A stretch of 64,000 bases of DNA from Streptomyces echinatus (GCF_014203595.1 NZ_JACHJK010000015.1:62001-126000); one strand, 5' to 3'. Positions 42,540 to 51,121 are shown, counted from the stretch's first letter. Notes: generated by a model from the sequence alone, not told the origin. A program made the numbers and translations.

Positions 42540-42561
42540 TCGCGGGGCTGCGGGTGGCGGG

Positions 42562-42831
42562 TCAGGTCTCCATCACGTCGTCGCAGTCGGGGCAGACCAG
42601 GGACGCGTGCTCGGCGGGGTACCACGACGCCGGGGCGGCGTCGGAGGGTGCCGGGCCGGCCGTCTCCATGGCGAAGGTGTCCTTGCCGCACAGGGTCCGT
42701 GGTCCCGCGGCGTCGGTCCGGCCGGGGGCGGTGGGCGCCGCGTGCACCCGGCGGGGGTGAGGCCGGGCGTCGGCCGCCGGCCGGTCCAGCTCGTACACGA
42801 CGACGATCCCGCTCATGTCGGCGTCGTTCAC
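42562..42831 (-). CDS. Small hypothetical protein with CxxC motif
   Basis: The 89-residue protein contains LCGKDTF and a C-terminal LVCPDCDD pair. Three cysteines and nearby His residues could bind zinc, and ASWYPAEHASLVCPDC resembles short uncharacterised actinobacterial proteins I have seen. The GTG at 42831 overlaps the stop of the monooxygenase gene (GTGA), suggesting translational coupling; the ATG at 42816 is an alternative. Function unknown. Confidence 0.6.
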   Translation of the reverse strand: MNDADMSGIVVVYELDRPAADARPHPRRVHAAPTAPGRTDAAGPRTLCGKDTFAMETAGPAPSDAAPASWYPAEHASLVCPDCDDVMET

Positions 42832-43133
42832 CCGCGGCCGACGCCCGGGAGGCTGAGTTCACGGCCGCGGTAGAAGCCTTCGCGTTCCTCGACGACGTAC
42901 GGGGCCATGGCCGCCCGCCGTCGCGCCTCCGGCTCGGAGGAGCGCCAGGAGTCGCAGGCGTCCCGGGAATCCCAGAAGGACACCCCGGTGACCTCCTGTC
43001 CGTCCTCCGACCAGTACGCGTAGGCACGGAGCATGCCCTGCGGGGCGGGGGCCGGACGCCACGCGTTCTCGAACTCCTCCAGCCTGCCCGGCTGCAGGCG
43101 GCGCGTCGTCACCCACACGTAGTGCTCCTCCAT
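42828..43133 (-). CDS. Antibiotic biosynthesis monooxygenase (ABM)-fold protein
   Basis: The 101-residue dimeric alpha/beta-barrel protein shows HYVWVTTRRLQPGRLEEFENAW and a GVSFWDSRDACDSW segment typical of ABM/YgiN-like proteins. Such proteins act as small cofactor-free monooxygenases or as structural homologues without known chemistry. The ATG at 43133 has a strong GGAGGAAG site. It is the first gene of a two-gene unit with the small CxxC protein. Confidence 0.8.
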   Translation of the reverse strand: MEEHYVWVTTRRLQPGRLEEFENAWRPAPAPQGMLRAYAYWSEDGQEVTGVSFWDSRDACDSWRSSEPEARRRAAMAPYVVEEREGFYRGRELSLPGVGRG

Positions 43134-43385
43134 TGCGGCTTCCTCCGTAGTTCTGGGGCCGGCCGATGCTGGTGCAGGCCAGGGGTCGAAGGCCGGTCGC
43201 GGCCCTGCTCCGGGACGACGAGGGTCCGGTCGTCCGATCATGCCCGCCCGCCGGCGACGGCGCTCGTCCGAGGACTCCGTTCAGGCGTGCTCCCGCCGGT
43301 CCCGCACCCCTGGTCCCCCTCGGGACGGGACCGGAACACGGAGCGGTGTCGGGCGCGCGGGCCCGGCGTGATCGAACGAGAGGCC

Positions 43386-43967
43386 CTACGGCCGCCACCC
43401 CGGGTCGCGTCCGCTCAGCCCCACGGCCCGGTCCAGCGACGACGCTCCCGGCGGGACGGGCACGACGGGGCCGAAGAGGCCGTTGCCGCGGTCCGGGTCG
43501 TCGGCCGCGGCCAGCAGGAAACCGTGCGCCGAGGCCAGGGCGGCCGGATCGGGGGTGTAGTCCTGGCCGGTGGCGCGGGCCAGGTCCCAGCCGTGGATCA
43601 CCAGTTCGTCGGCGACGACCGCACCGGCCACCGCGCCCGGCAGGTCCACCCCGCCGGCGCGGGTGTCACCGGTCCAGGCGGCCGGCTCGCGCCAGGCGGC
43701 GGCCAGCTCCTCCAGCGCCTCGGGCAGCCGCTCGCGCCAGCCGGGACCGAGTTCCCAGGCCGCGGAGTCCGGGCTGGTGTCGGTCGTCGCGCCGAGGTCC
43801 TTGCGGGCGGCGTCCCGGAAGGCCACGGACAGGCCCAGCAGGTGGGCCAGCAGGTTGTGCACCGCGCAGTCCGGGCACGGTGTGGCGGCCGTCAGCTGCT
43901 CCTGGGTGACGGCCTCGGCGAGCCGGGCCACGACGGCGGTCTGCGGGCCGAGGTCCACGAGGGTCAT
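43386..43967 (-). CDS. TIGR03086-family metal-binding protein (DinB/MDMPI fold)
   Basis: The 193-residue protein has the N-terminal DLGPQTAVVARLAEAVTQEQLTA helix and CPDCAVHNLLAHLLG. The conserved His residues that bind metal in the DinB/maleylpyruvate-isomerase-like fold are seen there and in DELVIHGWDLARATG. The family is widespread in actinobacteria, and its biochemical role is mostly unknown (some members are mycothiol-dependent). GGAGGAATG precedes the ATG. It stands alone. Confidence 0.85.
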   Translation of the reverse strand: MTLVDLGPQTAVVARLAEAVTQEQLTAATPCPDCAVHNLLAHLLGLSVAFRDAARKDLGATTDTSPDSAAWELGPGWRERLPEALEELAAAWREPAAWTGDTRAGGVDLPGAVAGAVVADELVIHGWDLARATGQDYTPDPAALASAHGFLLAAADDPDRGNGLFGPVVPVPPGASSLDRAVGLSGRDPGWRP

Positions 43968-44258
43968 GACTCATTCCTCCAGCGGTGTGCCTACCCGTAC
44001 GAAGGACTGACCGGCCGGCTCCCGCGAACTCATCGGTGCCGCCCGCCGCACGCGCCGCGGACGGCCGTCCCGGGCACCACCGCGGGGACTCCACCGCCCC
44101 CCGCCGGTGCCGTGGCGCCACCGTCGCACCGACCTGGCACGCCCTGTCGCCGCCCCGCCCCGGCCTAGGGCGCCTTTTCTCCGCCGCCCTGCCCGGTGCC
44201 GGAAACCGGGCATCCTCCCGATCCGCGCGCCCCTGCCTTAGACACACGATGACCAGCC

Positions 44259-45482
44259 ATGACGACTTCCCTGACCGTGCTGCGGGACCGCAATGCGGGG
44301 CTGTACCTCACGGGTGTGGTGGTGTCCGCGTTCGGCACCACCTCGCTGTCGCTGGCCGTGGGCGTGTGGGTCAAGGACCTGACCGGGTCCGACAGCCTGC
44401 CCGCCCTGTGCATGCTCGCCGCGTGGGCGCCCACCTTCGCCGGCCCGCCGCTGGGCACGATCGCCGACCGCGTGCGCCGCAGGCCCCTGCTCATCGCCCT
44501 GAACCTGGGGCTCGCCGCCGCGCTCGCGACGCTCTTCACCGTCCGCTCGCCGGACGGGCTGTGGCTGCTGTTCACCGTTCTGCTCCTGTACGGCACCGTC
44601 GGCGTCGTCGCCGAGGCCGCGGAGTCCGCCCTGGTCACCGCGGCCGTCCCGGGCCGGCTTCTGGGCGACTTCAACGGGCTGCGGATGACCGCCGCGGAGG
44701 GCACGAAGCTCGTCGCCCCGCTGGCCGGCGCGGCGCTGTACGCGGCCTTCGGCGGGCCGGCCGTGGCCTGTCTGGACGCGGTCACCTTCGTGCTCGCCGC
44801 CGGGCTGTGCGCGCTGCTGCGGGTGCACGAGGAGCGGCCCGTCCGGTCCGGCGCCGGCTGGTCGAAGGAGACCGCCGAGGGCGTCCGGCACCTGTGGGGC
44901 GACCCCGAGCTGCGCACGCTGGTCCGGGCGGGCGGTACGACGATGCTGTTGACCGCGCTGAGCAGCACGACGACGTACGCCGTCGTGGACCGCCTCGGCC
45001 ACTCCCCCGCCTGGACGGGTGTGCTGTACGCCGCCCAGGGCGCCGGTTCGGTGACGGCCGGGCTGGTCTCGGGGGCCGCGCTGCGGCGGCTCGGCGGGCG
45101 CCGGTTCGCGGCGGCGGGGACGGCGCTGACGGCGTGCGCGGTCGCCGCGCGGGCGCTGCCCTGCGACGCCGTCGTGCTCGCCTCCGCCGCCGGGATCGGC
45201 CTGGGCCTGCCCTGTGTGCTCGTCGCGGCGTTCACCGCCGTCCAGCGGCGGACGCCCGGCCCGCTGCTGGGCCGCGCCACGGCCACCGCGAACACCCTCG
45301 TGTTCACGCCCAACATCGTCGGGCTGGGCGCGGGCGCCGGGCTGGTCGAACTGGCCTCCCCCGCGCTGCTGTTGCCGCTGTACGGCTGCGGGCTGCTGGT
45401 GACGGCCGCCGCGCTCGCTCAGCGCGCGGACAGCGCCTCCCGCACCGCCACCAGGTCCCCGTCCGACGCCAACCCGGCGTGA
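44259..45482 (+). CDS. MFS transporter, enterobactin-exporter/DHA3-like
   Basis: The 407-residue membrane protein has about 12 hydrophobic segments and an MFS-like opening (GLYLTGVVVSAFGTTSLSLA), with the loop motif ADRVRRRPLLIALNLGLA. Its layout suits the DHA3/EntS-type exporters. The substrate is unknown. The last 64 bases overlap the convergent gene at 45419, so the C-terminal RADSASRT tail is encoded opposite the end of that gene. Confidence 0.86.
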   Translation: MTTSLTVLRDRNAGLYLTGVVVSAFGTTSLSLAVGVWVKDLTGSDSLPALCMLAAWAPTFAGPPLGTIADRVRRRPLLIALNLGLAAALATLFTVRSPDGLWLLFTVLLLYGTVGVVAEAAESALVTAAVPGRLLGDFNGLRMTAAEGTKLVAPLAGAALYAAFGGPAVACLDAVTFVLAAGLCALLRVHEERPVRSGAGWSKETAEGVRHLWGDPELRTLVRAGGTTMLLTALSSTTTYAVVDRLGHSPAWTGVLYAAQGAGSVTAGLVSGAALRRLGGRRFAAAGTALTACAVAARALPCDAVVLASAAGIGLGLPCVLVAAFTAVQRRTPGPLLGRATATANTLVFTPNIVGLGAGAGLVELASPALLLPLYGCGLLVTAAALAQRADSASRTATRSPSDANPA

Positions 45483-46582
45483 TACAGCCGCAGTTCCGTC
45501 GCGCCTTGGGCACGCGCGCGTGCCGCGTCCGCCGCGAGCGTGCCGGGGCTGCCGCCCATGCCCGTGACGACGGTGAGGTTGGCGGCCAGCACCGTCCCCT
45601 CCCGCGCGTGCCCGGCGAAGGGCGCCAGCAGGGCCGTACCGCCCGTGCAGGGGACCACCACGCCATCGGCCACGGACAGGATGCGGGCGGGGTCGACGCC
45701 AGCGTTGGCGCCGCAGTGGTAGGAGACGGGGTCGGCGTGCAGCAGGACACGGAAACCGGCGGGCGCGGCGGCGCGGACGGCGGCGACGGCCTCCTCCTGG
45801 AGGGTGCGGGCGGTGCTGTCGCGCCACGCGCGCGTGGCGGCCGCCGTCTCATCGCCGAGCAGTTTCACGGCCGTCGGCCAGCCCTCGTCACCGGCCGTGC
45901 CCCGCCACAGCGGCTCCAGCGCCTCCCGCACCGCCGCCGCGAGGGCGTCCGCGTCCAGGCCCCGGTCGCCGTAGCCGGCCCGGCAGGACGGGCAGAAGCA
46001 CAGGGACATCAGGTACTGGCCGGCGTCACCGAGGCCCACGCCGGCCGTCTTGTCGTGGGCGTGCAGGTGCTGCAGCCCGTACCAGCCGAGGGACTCCAGT
46101 TCGGTGCCGTGCGCGCCGGGGCGTACCGCGGCCTCGGCGGCCAGGTCGACCAGGTACGCGCGCGTGGCGGGCTGGGCGATGCAGGGCGCCCATGGGTAGC
46201 GGTCGCCGTAGGCGTTGACGACCGAGGTGTCGGGGTGTTCGGCGCCCAGCCGGGAGTTGTGGGCGAGGACGACCCAGGTGTGCACCTCCAGGCCGGCCGC
46301 GGCGAGGGCCTCGGCCGCCTCGCCGTAGGCGTTGCCGGGTGCCCAGCGGCCGGCCGGATAGGGGCGCAGGCCGCGGCCCGCCCAGCGGTCGCCCGGCGGG
46401 TAGAGGACGGCCGCGTACTCGGCGGTGACGATGCGGTGCCGGGGGTGGCGGGGGGTCAGCGCGCGGGTGGAGTGGTAGGCGGCGGCGAGGGTGACCTGAC
46501 CGACGCCGAGTCCGGCGATGCGCGCGGGGGCCGCGGGGTCCCCGTTGACGTCCCAGGGGTAGACGAACGCCGATGCCTTCAC
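45419..46582 (-). CDS. Unrecognised 387-residue protein, TIM-barrel-like, next to kdgD-like gene
   Basis: I do not recognise a named family. The protein is soluble, without signal peptide or membrane segments. It begins ASAFVYPWDVNGDPAAPARIAGLGVG and has VLAHNSRLG, YGLQHLHAHDK, an unusual LCFCPSCRAGYG cysteine cluster, and a repeating beta-alpha pattern ending in TELRLYHAGLAS. Together these suggest a barrel related to sugar-active proteins. Its ATG follows the kdgD-like stop by 34 bases on the same strand, so the two are probably one operon and it may act on the same acid sugar. Similar Streptomyces proteins are often just labelled alanine-rich. It overlaps the convergent MFS gene by 64 bases. 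Confidence 0.75.
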   Translation of the reverse strand: MKASAFVYPWDVNGDPAAPARIAGLGVGQVTLAAAYHSTRALTPRHPRHRIVTAEYAAVLYPPGDRWAGRGLRPYPAGRWAPGNAYGEAAEALAAAGLEVHTWVVLAHNSRLGAEHPDTSVVNAYGDRYPWAPCIAQPATRAYLVDLAAEAAVRPGAHGTELESLGWYGLQHLHAHDKTAGVGLGDAGQYLMSLCFCPSCRAGYGDRGLDADALAAAVREALEPLWRGTAGDEGWPTAVKLLGDETAAATRAWRDSTARTLQEEAVAAVRAAAPAGFRVLLHADPVSYHCGANAGVDPARILSVADGVVVPCTGGTALLAPFAGHAREGTVLAANLTVVTGMGGSPGTLAADAARARAQGATELRLYHAGLASDGDLVAVREALSAR

Positions 46583-46616
46583 GTGTCGTCCCCGTCCAGC
46601 GCCGTGGCGTGCTCGC

Positions 46617-47558
46617 TCACGCGTCCTCCTCCAGCAGGGCGTGGCCCCGCTCGATCAGCTGGGCCAGTTGTCTGACGTGCTCCTCCGCAGGCTCGTGCAG
46701 CGGGGGCCGGACCTCGCCTACGTCCAGTCCGCGCAGCCGTACGCCCGCCTTGACGAGGGAGACGGCGTAGCCGTGGCCCTGGGAGCGCAGCTCGACGAAC
46801 GGGAGGTAGAAGCCGTCCAGGAGGCGCCGCAGGGCCGCCCGGTCGCCCGCGGTCAGGACCCGGTGGTAGGCGAGGGCGATCTCGGGGGCGAAGCAGAAGA
46901 CGGCCGAGGAGTACAGGGTGACGCCGAGGGCGTGGTAGGCGAGCTGGGTCTGCTCGGCGGTGGGCAGTCCGTTGAAGTACAGGAAGTCGCCCGGGACCCC
47001 GGTGCGCACGGCGCTCACGATCCGCTGCATCAGGCCGAGGTCGCCGAGGCCGTCCTTGAGCCCGGTGATCCCCTCGGTGCGGGCGAGCTCCACCACCGTC
47101 CGCGGGGTGAAGACGGCGTTGTCGCGCTGGTAGACGATGACCGGCAGCGCGGTGGCCGCGGCGATCTCGCGGTAGTGCCGCAGCAGGCCCTCCTGGCCGG
47201 CGTGCACGAGGTACGGCGGCATCGCGAGGAGGCCGTCGGCGCCCGCGTCCGCGGCGAGGCGGGCGTAGCGGACGGCGAGCGCGGTGCCGTAACCGGCGCC
47301 CGCGACGACCGGGACGCGGCCCCCGGCCGCCTCGACGGCCACCCGGACGCAGGCCTCGAACTCCTCGGGCAGCAGCGCGTGGAACTCCCCCGTGCCGCAG
47401 CAGGCGAAGACGGCGGCGGCACCGGCCTCGACGCCCTGGCGCACATGGGTGCGGTAGACGTCCGGGTCGAGCGAGCCGCCGGGGCCGTAGGCCGTCACGG
47501 GGAAGAAGAGCGGCCCGCTCGGCTCGCGGAGCCGGGCGGCGAGAGGGGCTGGCGTCAC
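46617..47558 (-). CDS. kdgD: 5-dehydro-4-deoxyglucarate dehydratase-like protein (KdgD, DapA superfamily)
   Basis: The 313-residue class I aldolase-fold enzyme has the DHDPS-family active site Tyr143 in VYQRDN and the Schiff-base Lys168 in GLKDGLGD. GPLFFPVTAYG, CCGTGEFHALLPEE and LPTAEQ fit the KdgD subgroup rather than DapA. KdgD dehydrates and decarboxylates 5-dehydro-4-deoxy-D-glucarate to 2,5-dioxopentanoate. I choose the GTG at 47558 with AGGGAG five bases upstream; the ATG at 47579 is an alternative. It is divergent from a uronate dehydrogenase-like gene, which supports the assignment. Confidence 0.85.
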   Translation of the reverse strand: MTPAPLAARLREPSGPLFFPVTAYGPGGSLDPDVYRTHVRQGVEAGAAAVFACCGTGEFHALLPEEFEACVRVAVEAAGGRVPVVAGAGYGTALAVRYARLAADAGADGLLAMPPYLVHAGQEGLLRHYREIAAATALPVIVYQRDNAVFTPRTVVELARTEGITGLKDGLGDLGLMQRIVSAVRTGVPGDFLYFNGLPTAEQTQLAYHALGVTLYSSAVFCFAPEIALAYHRVLTAGDRAALRRLLDGFYLPFVELRSQGHGYAVSLVKAGVRLRGLDVGEVRPPLHEPAEEHVRQLAQLIERGHALLEEDA

Positions 47559-47693
47559 AGGCGCTCCCTGTCGGTGCATGCTTCTGATCGGCGTCTATAT
47601 TTCTGAACGACTTCACGCTACGGGCCGGTATCGGAGCGGGTCAAGCGGACGAACGAGCAACACACCAGCGGATTTACCCCGGTCGGCGCACAC

Positions 47694-47722
47694 TTGACGG
47701 GGCCCGTCACCGCTTCTAGCGT
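47694..47722 (+). promoter_or_regulatory. Promoter of the uronate dehydrogenase-like gene
   Basis: TTGACG (47694-47699) and TAGCGT (47717-47722) are separated by exactly 17 bases, a good match to the Streptomyces vegetative promoter. Directly downstream GTCCACG occurs twice (47723-47729 and 47742-47748), 19 bases apart. That is close to two helical turns and would suit a dimeric regulator. Confidence 0.7.
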
Positions 47723-47787
47723 GTCCACGAATGTGAATGCTGTCCACGCATACGGCCGCTGGCTAGAGCACACAAGGAGATCGAAGG

Positions 47788-48597
47788 ATGCCCGCTCCCC
47801 GCACCGTCCTGCTCACCGGCGCCGCCGGCGGGCTCGGCACCCTGATGCGGTCCCTGCTGCCGGAGTACGGCTACACGCTGCGCCTGTTCGACGTCCGTCC
47901 GGTCGAGGGCGAACCGGACGCGATCACCGCGGACCTCGCCGACCGGGACGCGCTGCGCGAGGCCGTCCGGGGCGTGGACGCGGTCCTGCACCTCGCGGGC
48001 ATCTCCCTGGAAGCGCCCTTCGAGAAGATCCTGAGGTCGAACGTCGAGGGCACCTACCACCTGTACGAGGCCGCCCGCCAGGAGGGTGTGCCGCGGATCG
48101 TCTTCGCCTCCTCCAACCACGCGGTCGGCTTCACCCCCGCCCCGCGCGCGGGCGAGCCGCTCATCCCCGTCGACACCCCGCGCCGGCCGGACACCTTCTA
48201 CGGCCTGTCGAAGTCCTTCGGCGAGGACCTGGCCCAGCTGTACTGGGACAAGCACGGCCTGGAGACCGTCTCCGTACGCATCGGCTCCTGCTTCCCCGAG
48301 CCCACCAGCGTCCGCATGCTCTCGGTGTGGATGAGCCCGGCCGACGGCGCCCGCCTCTTCCACGCGGCCCTGACCGCCGAGGAGGTCGGCCACACGGTCG
48401 TCTACGGCTCCTCCGCCAACACCCGCCTGTGGTGGGACCTGACCAGCGCGCGGGCGCTCGGCTACGAGCCGCGCGACGACTCCGAGCCGTACGCCGGGAA
48501 ACTCGTCGCCGAGCAGGGCGAGCTGGACCCGGAGAACCCGGCCCACAGCCACCTGGGCGGGCACTTCGTGAACGACCCGCCGATCTGGCCGCACTGA
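47788..48597 (+). CDS. Uronate dehydrogenase-like NAD-dependent SDR
   Basis: The 269-residue extended short-chain dehydrogenase has the dinucleotide motif TGAAGGLG (residues 10-17) and the catalytic Tyr138-xxx-Lys142 in FYGLSKSFGED. VFASSNHAVGF and VRIGSCFPEPTSVRML match uronate dehydrogenases, which oxidise galacturonate or glucuronate to the aldarolactone. AAGGAGAT precedes the ATG. Together with KdgD and the ketoglutarate semialdehyde dehydrogenase it supplies steps of an oxidative uronate route. A plain NAD-dependent epimerase label is the cautious alternative. Confidence 0.82.
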   Translation: MPAPRTVLLTGAAGGLGTLMRSLLPEYGYTLRLFDVRPVEGEPDAITADLADRDALREAVRGVDAVLHLAGISLEAPFEKILRSNVEGTYHLYEAARQEGVPRIVFASSNHAVGFTPAPRAGEPLIPVDTPRRPDTFYGLSKSFGEDLAQLYWDKHGLETVSVRIGSCFPEPTSVRMLSVWMSPADGARLFHAALTAEEVGHTVVYGSSANTRLWWDLTSARALGYEPRDDSEPYAGKLVAEQGELDPENPAHSHLGGHFVNDPPIWPH

Positions 48598-48628
48598 CCC
48601 TTCCGGCGGCCTCCGGCGGCCGGAAGGG
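48598..48628 (+). terminator. Hairpin after the uronate dehydrogenase-like gene
   Basis: CCCTTCCGGC (48598-48607) and GCCGGAAGGG (48619-48628) form a perfect 10-bp stem with an 11-base loop that begins right after the stop codon. Confidence 0.75.
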
Positions 48629-48871
48629 AAACCCCCACGCGTACGGGCGGGCACCGATCGGGCCCGGCCGCCGTCATGTCCGGGCATCCGCCGTGCCCGA
48701 TCACACTCCCTCCCGGACAGCCGCGCAGGTCCGCGCCGGGCACGGCCCCCGCGGAACGGGCACAAGCGGGCACTACCGGGCACCCGGCAGGCCTGGCCAG
48801 CGTCGCGCACCGACGGTAGAACTTCCTCCATGAGCCCGAACGGGCAGTTCCACAGGGAAGTGGGTGACGAC

Positions 48872-49642
48872 ATGAGCATGTGGACCACGGAGGAACGCCG
48901 ACGCGAGATCGTGCGGGCCGCGCGCGCCACCGGCTCGGTGGACGTCACCGCACTCGCCGCCGAACTGGGCGTGGCCAAGGAGACCATCCGGCGCGACCTG
49001 CGCGCTCTGGAGGACCACGGCCTGGTCCGCCGCACCCATGGCGGCGCCTATCCGGTGGAGAGCGCCGGCTTCGAGACGACGCTCGCCTTCCGCGCCACCA
49101 GCCATGTGCCGGAGAAGCGCCGGATCGCCGCCGCGGCGGCCGACCTGCTGGGGGACGCCGAGACGGTCTTCGTCGACGAGGGCTTCACCCCGCAGCTCAT
49201 CGCCGAGGCGCTGCCGAAGGACCGGCCGCTGACCGTGGTCACCGCGTCCCTGCCGGTCGCGGGCACCCTCGCGGAGTCCGACCGGATCTCCGTGCTGCTG
49301 CTCGGCGGCCGGGTCCGCCCGGGCACCCTGGCCGCCGTCGACCACTGGACCACGAAGATGCTGGCCGGCTTCGTGATCGACCTCGCCTACATCGGGGCCA
49401 ACGGCATCTCCCGCGAGTACGGCCTGACCACCCCCGACCCGGCGGTGAGCGAGGTCAAGGCACAGGCCGTCCGGGCAGCGCGCCGTACGGTCTTCGCCGG
49501 CGTGCACACCAAATTCGGCGCGGTCAGCTTCTGCCGCTTCGCGGAGATCGGCGCGCTGGAGGCGATCGTGACCAGCACCCTCCTGCCGGCCGCCGAGGCC
49601 CACCGCTACTCCCTGCTGGGCCCCCAGGTCATCCGGGTCTGA
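48872..49642 (+). CDS. DeoR/GlpR-family transcriptional regulator
   Basis: The 256-residue regulator has the DeoR helix-turn-helix (VTALAAELGVAKETIRRDLRA, about residues 20-40) and the sugar-phosphate-binding DeoRC domain with VDEGFTPQLIAEAL and YIGANGISREYGLTT. DeoR proteins usually repress sugar or polyol catabolic operons until a phosphorylated intermediate binds. The ABC/dehydrogenase operon begins 109 bases downstream on the same strand. I choose the ATG at 48872 after GGGAAGTGGG; the ATG at 48830 is the alternative. Confidence 0.92.
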   Translation: MSMWTTEERRREIVRAARATGSVDVTALAAELGVAKETIRRDLRALEDHGLVRRTHGGAYPVESAGFETTLAFRATSHVPEKRRIAAAAADLLGDAETVFVDEGFTPQLIAEALPKDRPLTVVTASLPVAGTLAESDRISVLLLGGRVRPGTLAAVDHWTTKMLAGFVIDLAYIGANGISREYGLTTPDPAVSEVKAQAVRAARRTVFAGVHTKFGAVSFCRFAEIGALEAIVTSTLLPAAEAHRYSLLGPQVIRV

Positions 49643-49701
49643 CCGGCCCGGCCCCCTCCGCCGCCCCCACCCTCAGGGCACCCCGGCCCCAAAAGCCCAT
49701 T

Positions 49702-49711
49702 ATGTCCACAT
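49702..49711. promoter_or_regulatory. Small inverted repeat upstream of the sugar ABC operon
   Basis: ATGT-CC-ACAT lies 40 bases before the binding-protein start in an AT-richer patch. It shares the core TGTCCAC with the two repeats behind the uronate dehydrogenase promoter. It is a candidate DeoR operator; support is only by motif similarity. Confidence 0.35.
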
Positions 49712-49750
49712 GTCTCCCTATTCATGCCCTCATACCTCCAGGAGCGATCC

Positions 49751-51121
49751 ATGCGCACCCCGAGCCGACGGAGGCCGCGAGCCACGCTCGCCGCGGCCGC
49801 CGCAGGGACGCTGCTCGCCCCGCTGCTCTCCGGCTGCTGGGCCGGTGCGGGCGGGACCGGTTCCGGCGGCGACGCCATCAACGTCCTGATGGTCAACAAC
49901 CCGCAGATGACCGAGTTGCAGAAGCTGACCGCCGCGCACTTCACCAAGGAGACCGGCATCAAGGTCAACTTCACGGTCCTGCCCGAGAACGACGTCCGCG
50001 ACAAGATCAGCCAGGACTTCGCCAACCAGGCCGGCCAGTACGACGTGGCCACGCTGTCCAACTACGAGATACCGATCTACGCCCGCAACGGCTGGCTGCA
50101 CGAGATGAACCCGTACGTCGCGAAGGACCCGGCCTACGACGAGCAGGACGTCCTCCAGCCGATGCGCGAGTCCCTGACCGGCGACGACGGCAAGCTCTAC
50201 GGCCAGCCCTTCTACGGCGAGTCGTCCTTCCTGATGTACCGCAAGGACGTGTTCGCTGCGAAGGGCCTGACCATGCCGGCCCACCCCACCTGGCGGCAGG
50301 TGGCCGACCTCGCGGCGAAGGCGGACGGCGCCCGGCCCGGCATGCGGGGCATCTGCCTGCGCGGACTGCCCGGCTGGGGCGAGGTGATGGCACCGCTGAC
50401 CACCGTCGTGAACACCTTCGGGGGCACCTGGTTCGACAAGGACTGGAAGGCCCGGCTCGACTCCCCCGCCTTCCGCGAGGCGACGGAGTTCTATGTCGGC
50501 CTCGTCCGCGAGCACGGCGAATCCGGCGCCGCCCAGTCGGGTTTCGCCGAGTGCCTGAACAACATGACCCAGGGCAAGGTCGCCATGTGGTACGACGCGA
50601 CCTCCGCGGCCGGCCTGCTGGAGGCGGACGACTCACCGGTCAAGGGCAAGCTCGGCTACGCCCCCGCGCCCGTGGAACGGACCAGGTCCTCGGGCTGGCT
50701 GTACACCTGGGCCTGGGGCATCCAGCAGGCCTCCCGCAATCCGGACAAGGCCTGGAAGTTCGTCTCCTGGGCGTCGGGCAAGGGCTACGAACGGCTCGTC
50801 GGCGAGACCAGCGGCTGGTCCGACGTGCCGGCGGGCAAGCGGGCGTCGACGTACACCAACGCCGCCTACCGCGCGTCCGCCGCCGCCTTCCAGGAGATGA
50901 CCCGGGAGGCCATCGAGAACAGCCGCCCGAACGACCCCGGCGTACAGCCGCGCCCCGCGCCCGGCATCCAGTTCGTCGGCATCCCCGAGTTCACCGACCT
51001 CGGCACCAAGGTCTCCCAGGAGATCAGTTCCGCCATCGCCGGACGGCAGTCCACGGACTCGGCCCTGAAGAAGTCGCAGGCGCTCGCCGAGCGCATCTCC
51101 GAGGAGTACGAGGGACGATGA
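49751..51121 (+). CDS. Sugar/polyol ABC transporter substrate-binding lipoprotein
   Basis: The 456-residue family 1 solute-binding protein has an Arg-rich signal peptide and lipobox LLSGC. Mature-domain features are AHFTKETGIKVNFTVLPEND, GQYDVATLSNYEIPIYARNGW and FYGESSFLMYRKDVF, resembling SmoE/mannitol- or sorbitol-type binding proteins. It should capture a sugar or polyol outside the membrane. The ATG at 49751 has AGGAG upstream. It is first in an operon of binding protein, two permeases and a dehydrogenase. Confidence 0.92.
   Translation: MRTPSRRRPRATLAAAAAGTLLAPLLSGCWAGAGGTGSGGDAINVLMVNNPQMTELQKLTAAHFTKETGIKVNFTVLPENDVRDKISQDFANQAGQYDVATLSNYEIPIYARNGWLHEMNPYVAKDPAYDEQDVLQPMRESLTGDDGKLYGQPFYGESSFLMYRKDVFAAKGLTMPAHPTWRQVADLAAKADGARPGMRGICLRGLPGWGEVMAPLTTVVNTFGGTWFDKDWKARLDSPAFREATEFYVGLVREHGESGAAQSGFAECLNNMTQGKVAMWYDATSAAGLLEADDSPVKGKLGYAPAPVERTRSSGWLYTWAWGIQQASRNPDKAWKFVSWASGKGYERLVGETSGWSDVPAGKRASTYTNAAYRASAAAFQEMTREAIENSRPNDPGVQPRPAPGIQFVGIPEFTDLGTKVSQEISSAIAGRQSTDSALKKSQALAERISEEYEGR

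Noticed and set aside
42828-43241. A longer 137-residue version of the ABM-fold protein
   Set aside because: The extra N-terminal residues are Pro/Arg/Ala-rich and the strong GGAGGAAG site points to the ATG at 43133.
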